Source of the DNA: UBA721 sp002705165
GTDB lineage: Bacteria > Planctomycetota > Planctomycetia > Pirellulales > Pirellulaceae
Direction: 5' to 3'
NCBI GenBank assembly: GCA_045565995.1
Contig: JBJLEF010000001.1
Location: 1,240,001 to 1,304,000, forward strand
Length of the DNA: 64,000 nucleotides
Each line of letters begins with the position of its first letter. Position 1 is the stretch's first letter. The position numbers and the translations under genes are program-made. This document shows positions 42,814 through 51,513 of the stretch, piece after piece. Below the pieces are notes generated by a model, which saw nothing but the letters and a program-made list of their open reading frames with translations, did no database searches and was not told the origin of the DNA.

Positions 42814-44576
42814 TCCGCTGTTCCTTCCCCCTTAACCAATGTCACATACTGGTCGACCTGAATCTCGTTGAACAATTCCACAGAGCCGTCCCGCCAGTAT
42901 ATACGCAAGGCAACGTTGTCCGACGCATTACCCATGCCGAAGAGTACGCGTGGGTCATTGGTTGATAAATAACTTCCATCGGTGCGCGGCGTTCGGGTAA
43001 GTGTTCTGGAGTCCGGGAGTTCCACGTCGATACGACATTGTAAGGTAGGTGTACTCTGCTCGGCGGTTTGCAACGTAATGCCAAGCCAGTGTTGCCGAGA
43101 GCCAATTTGATTGGAATAGAGTCTGGCCGGCCCGCTGTTATTACTGATGAGGATGTCTGTGTCCCCATCGTTATCGAGATCTCCAAATGAAGCCCCGCGA
43201 GTAACTTCCATTGGTTCACATAACGCGCCTGCCGCAAGAGTTACATCTTCATAGGACTTGCCATCGAGGTTTCGAAATAATTGGTTGCGTTCCTGGAGTG
43301 GATACCCATCTCCTAAGCGTTGCCGTGCTTCTACAAAATTGGTAGCTCCATTTGCCATGAACAGATCGAGCCATCCATCGTTGTCATAATCAAACCAGGC
43401 CGTTCCGAATGCGGTGTAACCAATACTCGGTACACCTAAATGGAACTGGTCAGTCGCGTCTTCAAAGTAACCGTTGCCGAGATTGAGATAAACGGTGTTT
43501 GTTTCTTGGGCCCAGTGCCCGATCACCAAATCTTCGTCACCATCTCCGTCGATATCCGCCGCATCGATTCCCATGCTTCCCTCTGCGAGTCCGTTGATAT
43601 TACAGGCGCATCCACGAATTAACGCTTCATCCGCAAAAGTTTCATCTTGTTGATTGATCCAAAGATGATTGTGCCCGGCATCATTAGCAACATAGATATC
43701 CGGCCACAGATCGTTATTAAAGTCGCGAATGAGGACGCCGAGACCCGCCTCCTGTTTTTGTGCGATACCGGAGATTGCCGAGATATCTTTAAACGAGCCG
43801 TCTTTTTGATTTAGGAAAAGGCGGTCCGGTTCAGGGGCTCCACTCTTTGGTCCGCAATAGCCAATTGCCCCGCTGGGTAAGTAACATGGGCGATGTGTGT
43901 CGTACCCAAATGTAATGTAGTTCGAAACGAACAGATCGTCCCAGCCATCCTGGTTGATGTCGACAAACGCGACACTCGTTCCCCATTGCTGTGACTCAAC
44001 ACCGGCCATGGCAGTCACGTCAGAGAAAGTTCCGTCGCCGTTGTTTTTCCAAAGTTGGTTCTCGCCCCAGTTGGTGACATAAAGATCGATCCATCCGTCC
44101 TTATTAAAATCAGTGACCGCGCCACCCATGCCATATCCTTGCGCATCAATTCCGGATTCAAGGGTGACGTTTACAAATGTTAATATTGCTTCGCCCGATT
44201 CGCTGATGGTCAGATCATTTCGAAAGAGTTGATCTTTAGGAAGTGCTTTTGGCGGGAAGATTGAATCTTCGAGAGAGGTTTCTGGGCCTAACAAAGCGCT
44301 TTGAATTAAATAGACATCCAAGTCTCCGTCATTGTCGAAATCAAACAGGACAGTTCCACTTCCCATCAGTTCAGGTAAATAAAGTTCACCGGTCATACCG
44401 TTGTAGTGAGTAAAGTCTAACCCCACATCAGCGGTGACATCACTGAATACATGCAGTACTTCAGTAACGGTGTTTTCCGTTATCTTCGCCCCCTCAGGCG
44501 AAATGACGATGGGAGCTTGCTTTTCGTTACAACCAAGAACCAAAAGCCACGGGATTAAGTAGAAGAAAGACCTCAT
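42810..44576 (-). CDS. CRTAC1-type FG-GAP/ASPIC-UnbV lipoprotein
   Basis: About 588 residues from the ATG at 44576, which precedes a lipobox (SFFYLIPWLLVLGCNEK). An in-frame ATG at 44810 would hide the lipobox. Seven or so FG-GAP/VCBS repeats carry calcium-type loops such as DFDNDGDLDVYL, DFNKDGWIDLYV, DINQDGWDDLFV and DIDGDGDEDLVI, giving an integrin-like beta-propeller. The C-terminus carries the ASPIC/UnbV module (LGITLQTAEQ; VNDPRVLFGMG-like, here TNDPRVLFGMG). Probably a surface binding protein. It is the first gene of the tight run to 38820. Confidence 0.9.
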   Translation of the reverse strand: MRSFFYLIPWLLVLGCNEKQAPIVISPEGAKITENTVTEVLHVFSDVTADVGLDFTHYNGMTGELYLPELMGSGTVLFDFDNDGDLDVYLIQSALLGPETSLEDSIFPPKALPKDQLFRNDLTISESGEAILTFVNVTLESGIDAQGYGMGGAVTDFNKDGWIDLYVTNWGENQLWKNNGDGTFSDVTAMAGVESQQWGTSVAFVDINQDGWDDLFVSNYITFGYDTHRPCYLPSGAIGYCGPKSGAPEPDRLFLNQKDGSFKDISAISGIAQKQEAGLGVLIRDFNNDLWPDIYVANDAGHNHLWINQQDETFADEALIRGCACNINGLAEGSMGIDAADIDGDGDEDLVIGHWAQETNTVYLNLGNGYFEDATDQFHLGVPSIGYTAFGTAWFDYDNDGWLDLFMANGATNFVEARQRLGDGYPLQERNQLFRNLDGKSYEDVTLAAGALCEPMEVTRGASFGDLDNDGDTDILISNNSGPARLYSNQIGSRQHWLGITLQTAEQSTPTLQCRIDVELPDSRTLTRTPRTDGSYLSTNDPRVLFGMGNASDNVALRIYWRDGSVELFNEIQVDQYVTLVKGEGTAE

Positions 44577-45009
44577 GCAGTTCTTATACTCACCACCGTT
44601 TGTCATGTAAAGCCAGAGAATCTCCAGTGGCTTGGATAGAAACTGAACTCGACTCGAAATGAAATGTTGAGAAAATGGAATGGTCGAGACCTGCGGGGGT
44701 TTCCATTCCCTTAATAACCAACCTGATTTAACCCTCGACAAGTAGATTGAAGGCAGTGTCCACGACTTGTTTTTTCGCGGTATTAAAGTACTGCGTAGTT
44801 CCACCTTCAATGATTTCCATTCTTGTGTGTTTAGATGATGGCTTAGACGGTTGAATTATAAGTGATTCGATTATCAAGAGTCATTATTAGGTATTAATTC
44901 CCTGAAATTGAAAACGGCCATTCACCTTCATAACATTGGCTTCATATGGGATAATAAAATCTCTTGCCCGTCTCAAACACTACCTATTTATTGGATACGT
45001 AATCAAACG
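44577..45009. other. Divergent intergenic region before CRTAC1 and PSD1 genes
   Basis: A 433-bp gap between divergent start codons. An inverted repeat GGAATGG (44677-44683) and CCATTCC (44703-44709), with inner ACC/GGT, could form a hairpin. A TATAAT on the minus strand at 44855-44860 is far from the CRTAC1 start. No gene, RNA or other site is supported here. Confidence 0.4.
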
Positions 45010-48000
45010 ATGACACGAGCGATCAACGTACTTTCCACTTTCTTACTGTCCTTTACCCTGCTGTTAAACGCACTTCAGGCAGAAGAAGACCTAGATCCGG
45101 TTCAGGTGGATTTTTTTGAAACCAAGATCCGGCCTGTTTTGGTTCAGCACTGTTATTCCTGTCACAGCCTCGACAGTGATGCAGTGAAGGGTGGATATTT
45201 ACTGGATAGCCGCAAGGCAATTCGTCAGGGAGGAGATTCAGGTGCAGGTGTTGTACCTGGTAAGCCTGAAGAGAGCTTATTGCTAAGTGCAATGGAATAT
45301 GAGTCTTTCGAGATGCCTCCTAAAGGCAAGTTGTCCGAGGAAATTATTAAAGACTTTGAGACATGGATCAAAAACGGTGCTGTCGATCCTCGCCAAGGCG
45401 GTCAGGTGATTACTCGTAACTCCATCGATTATGTTAAAGCGGCAGAATTCTGGTCTTTCAAAAAACCTGTTGTTCACGCGGTACCAAAAGTGAAGCAAAC
45501 AAATTGGGTAAGAAACGACATCGATCGTTATGTATTAGCTCCGTTGGAGTCAAATCATATGCAGCCCAGTGCTGCGGCAGATAAACGCACCTTAATTCGC
45601 CGTGCCTACTATGATTTGATTGGATTGCCGCCAACGCCTGATCAGATTCAGGCATTTCTCACGGATGATAGTCCCAAGGCATTCTCGAAGGTTGTGGAAA
45701 TGCTATTGGCTTCCCAGCATTATGGAGAACGCTGGGGGCGCTATTGGCTGGATGTGGCCCGATATGGCGAAGATCAGGCTCATACGTTCAAAGCTCGTAA
45801 GTACCCTCGTGGTTATCTTTATCGTGATTGGGTCGTAGAGTCGTTCAATAATGACATGCCTTATAACACGTTTGTGAAATATCAAGTCGCTGGTGATTTG
45901 ATTGCAGACCAGAATCAGCACGAGCGGCTGGCTGCGTTAGGTTTGTTTGCACTGGGCCCAGTTTACTATGCTGAAAATGTTGAGAAAGCGAAAGCAGCAG
46001 CGGATGAATGGGATGATCGTATTGATACGGTGAGTCGAGGAGTGCTTGGCCTGACAGTTTCCTGTGCTCGTTGCCATGACCATAAATATGACCCGATCTC
46101 TACCGGTGATTATTATGGCCTCGCCGGCTTGTTTGCCAGTACGAATTATCAGGAACGCCCAGTGGTCTCACCGGAAGTCGTTCAAAGTCGAGCTGCTAAA
46201 GACCAGCAAGTGAAAGACAAAGAGCTTGAGATTAATCGGGCACTGGTTGAGGTAGGTAGGGAATTACGTCCTTCATTGACAAGTGAGATTCCGAAGTATT
46301 TGGTTGCCGGATTTAAGTTTTTGGAATTTCAGAAGACTGAAAATGCTGTCAAGAAGAACTATGAATCAGTCCTAAAGGATTCCGGGCTCAGTGAAACATT
46401 GCTAAAGCGATGGGTAGCGATACTCCAGGTTAAAAAGCCAACGCAACGTGGAACTCAACCACAACTGGCCGATTGGTATGCCTGGGTAGATACGTTGCCT
46501 CAGGATCAGAGTCAGTCAGCTGATGAGGCGTTGCTGCAGAAGGCAAGTGAGTTTGGTTTAGCTTTGCAACAACAGGTTGAGTCAAAATTGGCTGATCGTG
46601 AAAAGCTATTTAGATTATTTGGCGCGAACGTTGCATTTGTAAAACAGGAAGATGTGGCGAAGGTTCGTCCCGGATTGATTCCTTTAGGAAATCTTTTTGA
46701 TGACGGAAAGACCGTACCACTGGACGGCGCTTTAGCATCAGATGCTTTCGGAGCTGTTGCTGAGCCGACCGATTTAGGAGTTTTGAAGACGGCTTTTGGT
46801 TGGGGTGAAAGAGTTCATATTGGTCCGGATATCGACTTTGATTTCGTTCATTTAGGCGCGGATGGTAATGCCTACGGCAAAATAACGAATGATGCATGGC
46901 TGGACAAAAACGGCATTTCTACTCAAGGGGAAGGCTATCGTTCCGGTGGTAAACGAGATGAGCAAGGAATTGGGATGCATGCCAATGCGCTGGTGACGTT
47001 TGATCTCGACGAGATTCGTAAAGCAGGGTTATTTCCTCAGGATCAGGCATTTCGATTCAAAGTAGATCGCGCGGGATTGAATGACGATTCGCTGAATGCT
47101 AATGCCAGTGTACATTTCGCGGTGATTGTTTCGAAACCACATCAAGACAAAAAAGTGATGGATGCGATTCTGGGTGGATATGTCAACGGTCAGAAGATGC
47201 AGATTACCTACAGTGACTTTACCTACTACTTCACGGGAGTCATTCCGCCGGAGATAAAAGCTAACGGGGAATTCTTTGACTTAGATATAGAGATTTCATC
47301 CGAAGCGAAGTATGTCACATTAGTAACCGCCGGCGCGGGTGAACCTGATAATAACACGATCAGTTCTGATCATGCGGTTTGGTCAGGCGTCCGTCTTGAG
47401 ATCAATCCATTACCGAAAGAAGCAGTGGCAGAAGTCGAGGTTAGTGAAGAGGATCTTATGAATGAATCTCTTCGCCAGGACGCCACATTACTTTCACGGA
47501 TGCTCTATGAAGAAGGTCTACTTGCGTTGCCGCCCAATGAAGTCGAGGCTCGCTTACAAGGTCAGGCAAAACAACAGATTATGATGCTTAGGAATATTCA
47601 CGAGCAATTAAAGAAAGAGGCTGATTCAATCCAGATTCTTCAGGCTCACGCTTTGACGGAGGGTAACGCTCAGGATTTGCCGATCTATCTGGCAGGCGAT
47701 CCGGGTAAAAAAGGTGCCATCGCCAAACGAGCTAATCTGGCCATCTTCACGGAGGGAGAGAAAGTCCCTTATGAGCCACAAGGTAGTGGCCGCCTCGAAT
47801 TTGCCAATTCAATTACTTCCGAAGAGAACCCCCTAACAGCGCGGGTGATGGTAAACCGTATCTGGGCCGGACACTTTGGAAAGGGATTGGTCGGTACGCT
47901 CAGTAACTTTGGTACCCTGGGAGACCGTCCAACACATCCATCATTGCTGGATTATCTGGCCGTTGAGTTTATGAAGAATAATTGGTCGATGAAACATATT

Positions 48001-48597
48001 CACCGACTGATCATGAACTCGGCTGTTTATCAGCAGAGTAGCGAATTTAATGCTCAGAAGTTTGAAGCAGACCCGGATAATAAATTGTTGTGGCGAATGA
48101 ATCGTCGGCGATTAGAGGTGGAACCCTGGCGAGATGGTTTGTTAGCAGTGTCCGGTGAGTTGCAGCCCGAGATGGGTGGCCCCTCGGCTGAATTAGATAA
48201 CGCCAGCAATAAACGTCGGACACTATATGGTTTTATTAGTCGCCATCGTTTGAATGAGTTACTCCGACTGTTCGATTTTCCAGATCCAAATATTACCGCT
48301 GCGGCGCGACCGGTAACAACCGTACCTTTGCAGCAGTTGTTTGTGCTGAATAGTGATTTTATGATGAACCGTGCTCGTGCTTTGAGCGTGCGCGTTCGCA
48401 GTGAAATGACTGGTACGGTCGAAGAGAAGATACAACAGGTATTCGAGTTGTTGTATGGCCGAGAACCGGAAGATGCCGATATTACTTTAGGAAAAGAATT
48501 CCTCGAGGCTGTGGGAACTGAGTCCAGCATAGAGAATGCCTGGGATCAATATTCATTGGCGCTGTTAAGTGCCAATGAATTTATGTTTGTAGATTAA
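45010..48597 (+). CDS. Planctomycete cytochrome C / DUF1549 / DUF1553 protein (PSD1 type)
   Basis: About 1,195 residues from the ATG at 45010, which opens with a signal peptide (VLSTFLLSFTLLLNALQA); a longer in-frame start at 44908 is unlikely. Order of domains: PSCyt1 heme-type site CYSCHS, DUF1549 with a second CARCHDHKYDP motif, a middle NPCBM-like carbohydrate-binding module (GIGMHANALVTFDL), and DUF1553 at the C-terminus. The family is specific to planctomycetes and relatives and is thought to act outside the inner membrane, possibly in redox-linked polysaccharide metabolism, but its reaction is not established. DUF1501 follows 57 bp downstream. Confidence 0.93.
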   Translation: MTRAINVLSTFLLSFTLLLNALQAEEDLDPVQVDFFETKIRPVLVQHCYSCHSLDSDAVKGGYLLDSRKAIRQGGDSGAGVVPGKPEESLLLSAMEYESFEMPPKGKLSEEIIKDFETWIKNGAVDPRQGGQVITRNSIDYVKAAEFWSFKKPVVHAVPKVKQTNWVRNDIDRYVLAPLESNHMQPSAAADKRTLIRRAYYDLIGLPPTPDQIQAFLTDDSPKAFSKVVEMLLASQHYGERWGRYWLDVARYGEDQAHTFKARKYPRGYLYRDWVVESFNNDMPYNTFVKYQVAGDLIADQNQHERLAALGLFALGPVYYAENVEKAKAAADEWDDRIDTVSRGVLGLTVSCARCHDHKYDPISTGDYYGLAGLFASTNYQERPVVSPEVVQSRAAKDQQVKDKELEINRALVEVGRELRPSLTSEIPKYLVAGFKFLEFQKTENAVKKNYESVLKDSGLSETLLKRWVAILQVKKPTQRGTQPQLADWYAWVDTLPQDQSQSADEALLQKASEFGLALQQQVESKLADREKLFRLFGANVAFVKQEDVAKVRPGLIPLGNLFDDGKTVPLDGALASDAFGAVAEPTDLGVLKTAFGWGERVHIGPDIDFDFVHLGADGNAYGKITNDAWLDKNGISTQGEGYRSGGKRDEQGIGMHANALVTFDLDEIRKAGLFPQDQAFRFKVDRAGLNDDSLNANASVHFAVIVSKPHQDKKVMDAILGGYVNGQKMQITYSDFTYYFTGVIPPEIKANGEFFDLDIEISSEAKYVTLVTAGAGEPDNNTISSDHAVWSGVRLEINPLPKEAVAEVEVSEEDLMNESLRQDATLLSRMLYEEGLLALPPNEVEARLQGQAKQQIMMLRNIHEQLKKEADSIQILQAHALTEGNAQDLPIYLAGDPGKKGAIAKRANLAIFTEGEKVPYEPQGSGRLEFANSITSEENPLTARVMVNRIWAGHFGKGLVGTLSNFGTLGDRPTHPSLLDYLAVEFMKNNWSMKHIHRLIMNSAVYQQSSEFNAQKFEADPDNKLLWRMNRRRLEVEPWRDGLLAVSGELQPEMGGPSAELDNASNKRRTLYGFISRHRLNELLRLFDFPDPNITAAARPVTTVPLQQLFVLNSDFMMNRARALSVRVRSEMTGTVEEKIQQVFELLYGREPEDADITLGKEFLEAVGTESSIENAWDQYSLALLSANEFMFVD

Positions 48598-48654
48598 CGA
48601 AAGTGTCGTAAAGCGTTTGCGATTTGTTTTTGATAAGACTATTGAAGAAGAACT

Positions 48655-50052
48655 ATGTACGATCGTCAAATTGTCGATAATCCAGCGGTGAAGAATAATC
48701 TTGTTTCACGCCGTCAAATTTTAAAGTCGAGCGGTGTGGGATTTGGGATGCTGGGTCTGTCAGCGTTGCTGGCTGAAGAGCGGAAGCTTGATGCTGCAGT
48801 GAAATCGACGAGCCCCCTCATCCCTAAACAGACACACCATACTCCGCGTGCCAAGCATGTCATCTTTCTATTCATGAATGGTGGTCCGTCACACGTAGAT
48901 ACGTTTGACCCTAAGCCTGAGCTGAAAGCCCAGGAAGGTAAGACCGGCCGTGGTGGCAAGTATATGCCATCACCATTTAGTTTCGGCAAATATGGTGAAG
49001 CTGGTATTGATATGAGCGAATTATATCCTCATCTGGGGAAAGTCGCTGACGAACTATGTATTCTTCGTGGTATGCACACCACGACACCAAATCATGAGCC
49101 TGGCTTGCTCATGATGAATAGCGGGAACCAGCAGCCGATTCGCCCCTGTTTAGGTTCCTGGGTTACTTATGGTCTGGGCACTGAAAATCAGAACTTGCCG
49201 GGGTTTTTAGTCCTCTGTCCAGGGAAGCCCGTGGTTGGCCCGGCATTGTGGGGTAATAGTTTCCTGCCCGGGATTTATCAGGGAACTCATATCAATAACT
49301 CCAAAGTTGATCCGAAGAATGTGATCGGTCATATCAATAATAAGAATCTGACTCCTGATGCTCAGCGCCGTTTGCTTGATTTGTTACAGCAGAGCAACAA
49401 GCGTCACTTAGAAAAGCGAACAGCAGATCTCAATTTGGAAGCGCGGATTCAGTCGCTGGAAGTTGCTTATGGTATGCAGTTTGAAGCTCAGGAAGCATTC
49501 GATATTACGCGTGAATCGCAGGAAACCCTCAAGGCTTATGGAGAAGGGCAATTTGCGAATGGCTGTCTGGTCGCGCGTCGATTAGTTGAACGAGGGGTTC
49601 GTATGGTTCAAATTTATTATGGGGCTGGCCAGCCATGGGATGCCCATGGAAACATCATGGATCACAAACGTGATGCAGGAAAGAGCGACCAGCCAATCGC
49701 AGCGTTGATTAAGGATCTTAAGCAACGCGGGCTACTTGAAGACACGTTGATCATTTGGAGTGGTGAATTCGGGCGCACTCCGACGGCTCAGGGCAAGACC
49801 GGGAGAAATCATCATAATACCGGCTTTACGACATGGCTCTGTGGAGGTGGGGTGAAGGGTGGTCATATTCATGGTGGTACAGATGAACTGGGGGTTGATG
49901 CCGTGGATGGCCGAATGGATGTGCATGATTTACACGCAACGATTCTCCATTTACTTGGCATGAATCATGAAGAGTTGACATTCCGGTATAGTGGTCGTGA
50001 CTTCCGTCTGACAGATGTCTTTGGGACGGTGAATCATGACATTATTAGCTAG
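48655..50052 (+). CDS. DUF1501 protein with Tat signal
   Basis: A 465-residue protein with a twin-arginine export signal (VSRRQILKSSGVGFGMLGLSALLA), so it is probably folded before export. The DUF1501 domain shows FLFMNGGPSHVDTFDPKPE, LPGFLVLCPGKPV, IIWSGEFGRTPTAQG and NHHNTGFTTWLCGGG. It belongs to an alkaline-phosphatase-like superfamily branch related to sulfatases. It follows the PSD1 gene by 57 bp, the standard PSD1-DUF1501 pair of planctomycetes. Substrate unknown. Confidence 0.94.
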   Translation: MYDRQIVDNPAVKNNLVSRRQILKSSGVGFGMLGLSALLAEERKLDAAVKSTSPLIPKQTHHTPRAKHVIFLFMNGGPSHVDTFDPKPELKAQEGKTGRGGKYMPSPFSFGKYGEAGIDMSELYPHLGKVADELCILRGMHTTTPNHEPGLLMMNSGNQQPIRPCLGSWVTYGLGTENQNLPGFLVLCPGKPVVGPALWGNSFLPGIYQGTHINNSKVDPKNVIGHINNKNLTPDAQRRLLDLLQQSNKRHLEKRTADLNLEARIQSLEVAYGMQFEAQEAFDITRESQETLKAYGEGQFANGCLVARRLVERGVRMVQIYYGAGQPWDAHGNIMDHKRDAGKSDQPIAALIKDLKQRGLLEDTLIIWSGEFGRTPTAQGKTGRNHHNTGFTTWLCGGGVKGGHIHGGTDELGVDAVDGRMDVHDLHATILHLLGMNHEELTFRYSGRDFRLTDVFGTVNHDIIS

Positions 50053-50152
50053 GAAGCCGGTAAAGTTTGCCGGCGCGCAACGAGCAGACTTCTAAGGTTT
50101 TGAGGGGATGGTGCCAGCTGGGGTTTAATTGTCTAACTGGTTAATTCCGCAC

Positions 50153-50181
50153 TTGTCGATTCCCAGCGTGCGAATTACATT
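50153..50181 (+). promoter_or_regulatory. Candidate sigma-70-type promoter for tRNA-His
   Basis: A -35 box TTGTCG (50153-50158) and a -10 box TACATT (50176-50181) are separated by exactly 17 bp. The tRNA starts 13 bases after the -10 end, so the transcript would begin a few bases before the tRNA. Fit is good but each box has mismatches to consensus. Confidence 0.55.
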
Positions 50182-50193
50182 AAAACTCTCAGT

Positions 50194-50268
50194 GGTGGCT
50201 GTAGCTCAGTTGGTTAGAGCACTGGATTGTGGTTCCAGGGGTCGGGGGTTCGAATCCCCTCAGCCACC
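50194..50268 (+). tRNA. tRNA-His (anticodon GTG)
   Basis: A complete cloverleaf. The acceptor GTGGCTG pairs with CAGCCAC, and an extra G at -1 (50194) sits opposite C73, the mark of tRNA-His. The anticodon stem CTGGA/TCCAG closes the loop TTGTGGT with GTG at 50229-50231. The TTCGAAT T-loop is present. CCA is not encoded, so it must be added after transcription. A candidate promoter lies just before it and a palindrome and terminator just after. Confidence 0.98.
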
Positions 50269-50271
50269 CTT

Positions 50272-50289
50272 ATGCTGTGATCACAGCAT
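50272..50289. repeat. 18-bp perfect palindrome after tRNA-His
   Basis: ATGCTGTGATCACAGCAT is its own reverse complement over 18 bp. It starts four bases after the tRNA and ends two before the terminator stem. The inner TGTGATCACA carries half-sites like those of CRP/FNR-type regulators but with no spacer. It could be a protein-binding site or a processing hairpin in the tRNA precursor; a stable RNA stem would need a few unpaired loop bases. Confidence 0.85.
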
Positions 50290-50291
50290 GC

Positions 50292-50325
50292 AAGCACGAT
50301 CGTATATCACTGTCGTGCTTTTTTT
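50292..50325 (+). terminator. Rho-independent terminator of tRNA-His transcript
   Basis: An eight-base stem (AAGCACGA with TCGTGCTT) with a 13-base loop runs straight into a run of T residues to 50325. It ends a short transcript containing the tRNA and the palindrome. It is just before the 3' end of the convergent gene at 50334. Confidence 0.85.
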
Positions 50326-50333
50326 GCGCGCTG

Positions 50334-51359
50334 TTAATACGTAATCCAAAGAAAGACCTTGCCAGCCTCGTCGGTACGGAGCTCGCTGCGTAGCCCGCCT
50401 TGCGATAATGCTCGATCAATGATTATTTTATAGAACGTTTTGCCAGCTGGGATGTTAACTCGCTTTTCGAGGCTTAACCCTCGCCGCTCGATCTCACCGT
50501 AGTCAATCATTATTGGGGTCTTGAGTCGGGGTGCGATGGCATCCAGCGTTTTGGAAATTTCAGTCGCTTTGATTTCAACATCCAGTTCATTAAACAGGTC
50601 GGGAGCAGCTTTACCAGCGTTGGCTTCTAAATCCCAGCCGGTTGGCCAAAATTCTTTCTCTTTCTGATGTTGAGAGATCATCACCTGAACCTCACTTCCA
50701 ACAGGTTTTTCAGGATACATGACAAGCCCTACAGACTTTAGGGCCATCGCCATTGCTGACCCACTGGTTAGTCCCTTAAGCTCACCAGGGAATGGTTTGT
50801 CACTAAAGAGGTACTTGCGGGCATTCGATTCCACGCCGACGCGAACTTTCCAAACTTGTGAAATACTGCGAATAACATCTTTGGTGGGGCGATCTTTAGT
50901 TGATAACGTTACTCGCTTGGAAAGTTCGTCATAGACTTTGACGATCTGTTCTTTTGTGAGACCATAGGCACCCTTTTCAGCAGTCAGATTAGCAGCACCG
51001 TCTCCTTTTAGTTTTGCAATCCAAGCTTTAGCAGCCTCAAGATCACCGTATTTAATGGTTGCGTTTGGGAGATAGATCTTCGTGCCAGCGAGGACTCCAG
51101 TGACAATATGTAGCTGATTGTCCCCTTTCCCAATCGTCTTCACTTCAGGCTTGTCGGTCTCTTTAATACTTCTAGCACGGACATTTTTGAATCCAGCTTT
51201 TTGCAGCATTTCAACCCATTTACGAACGATGGCAAAGTCGGGAACGCCGTCCATTGCCAGTTCGAGGTCAACGACAGGAGTGGCCTGCACCTTGGTTGCC
51301 AGCGAGTTTGGTAGGGATAGGATGCTAAACAGGAGTGTGAGGAGCAGACTAGTTTTCAC
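50334..51359 (-). CDS. Secreted hypothetical protein
   Basis: About 341 residues from a GTG at 51359, which places a signal peptide first (VKTSLLLTLLFSILSLPNSLA). An in-frame ATG at 51470 would put 37 residues before that signal and is less likely. The mature part has no recognised domain. It opens LELAMDGVPDFAIVRKWVEMLQKAGF, has a Lys-rich middle, and ends in short beta-strands (KVFLWITY). A stretch near PFPGELKGLTSGSAMAMALKSVGL recalls planctomycete exported proteins that carry secretin/STN-like segments, but I cannot support that. Isolated gene; divergent from the zincin-LRR gene. Confidence 0.7.
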   Translation of the reverse strand: MKTSLLLTLLFSILSLPNSLATKVQATPVVDLELAMDGVPDFAIVRKWVEMLQKAGFKNVRARSIKETDKPEVKTIGKGDNQLHIVTGVLAGTKIYLPNATIKYGDLEAAKAWIAKLKGDGAANLTAEKGAYGLTKEQIVKVYDELSKRVTLSTKDRPTKDVIRSISQVWKVRVGVESNARKYLFSDKPFPGELKGLTSGSAMAMALKSVGLVMYPEKPVGSEVQVMISQHQKEKEFWPTGWDLEANAGKAAPDLFNELDVEIKATEISKTLDAIAPRLKTPIMIDYGEIERRGLSLEKRVNIPAGKTFYKIIIDRALSQGGLRSELRTDEAGKVFLWITY

Positions 51360-51513
51360 CAGAGTGTGTCTTTCATTTCTGATAGTCAGTTGTTTTGGTG
51401 TGCTGAAGAATTCTACCGCCTTGCAGGTATTAAAAACAAGTATGAAATCGGTTTGACAGATGAATGCCATGTGAGCGGAAGAAGTTTTATCGATAGTCGG
51501 CTAGAATGTAGGT

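Noticed and set aside
44677..44709. Inverted repeat GGAATGG/CCATTCC in the CRTAC1-PSD1 intergenic region
   Set aside because: Only seven bases per arm with a 19-base spacer and no repeats elsewhere in the window; too weak to call an operator.
48054..48530. 158-codon minus-strand frame inside the PSD1 gene
   Set aside because: Ser/Asn/Arg-rich reverse shadow of the DUF1553 region; no ribosome site or motif.
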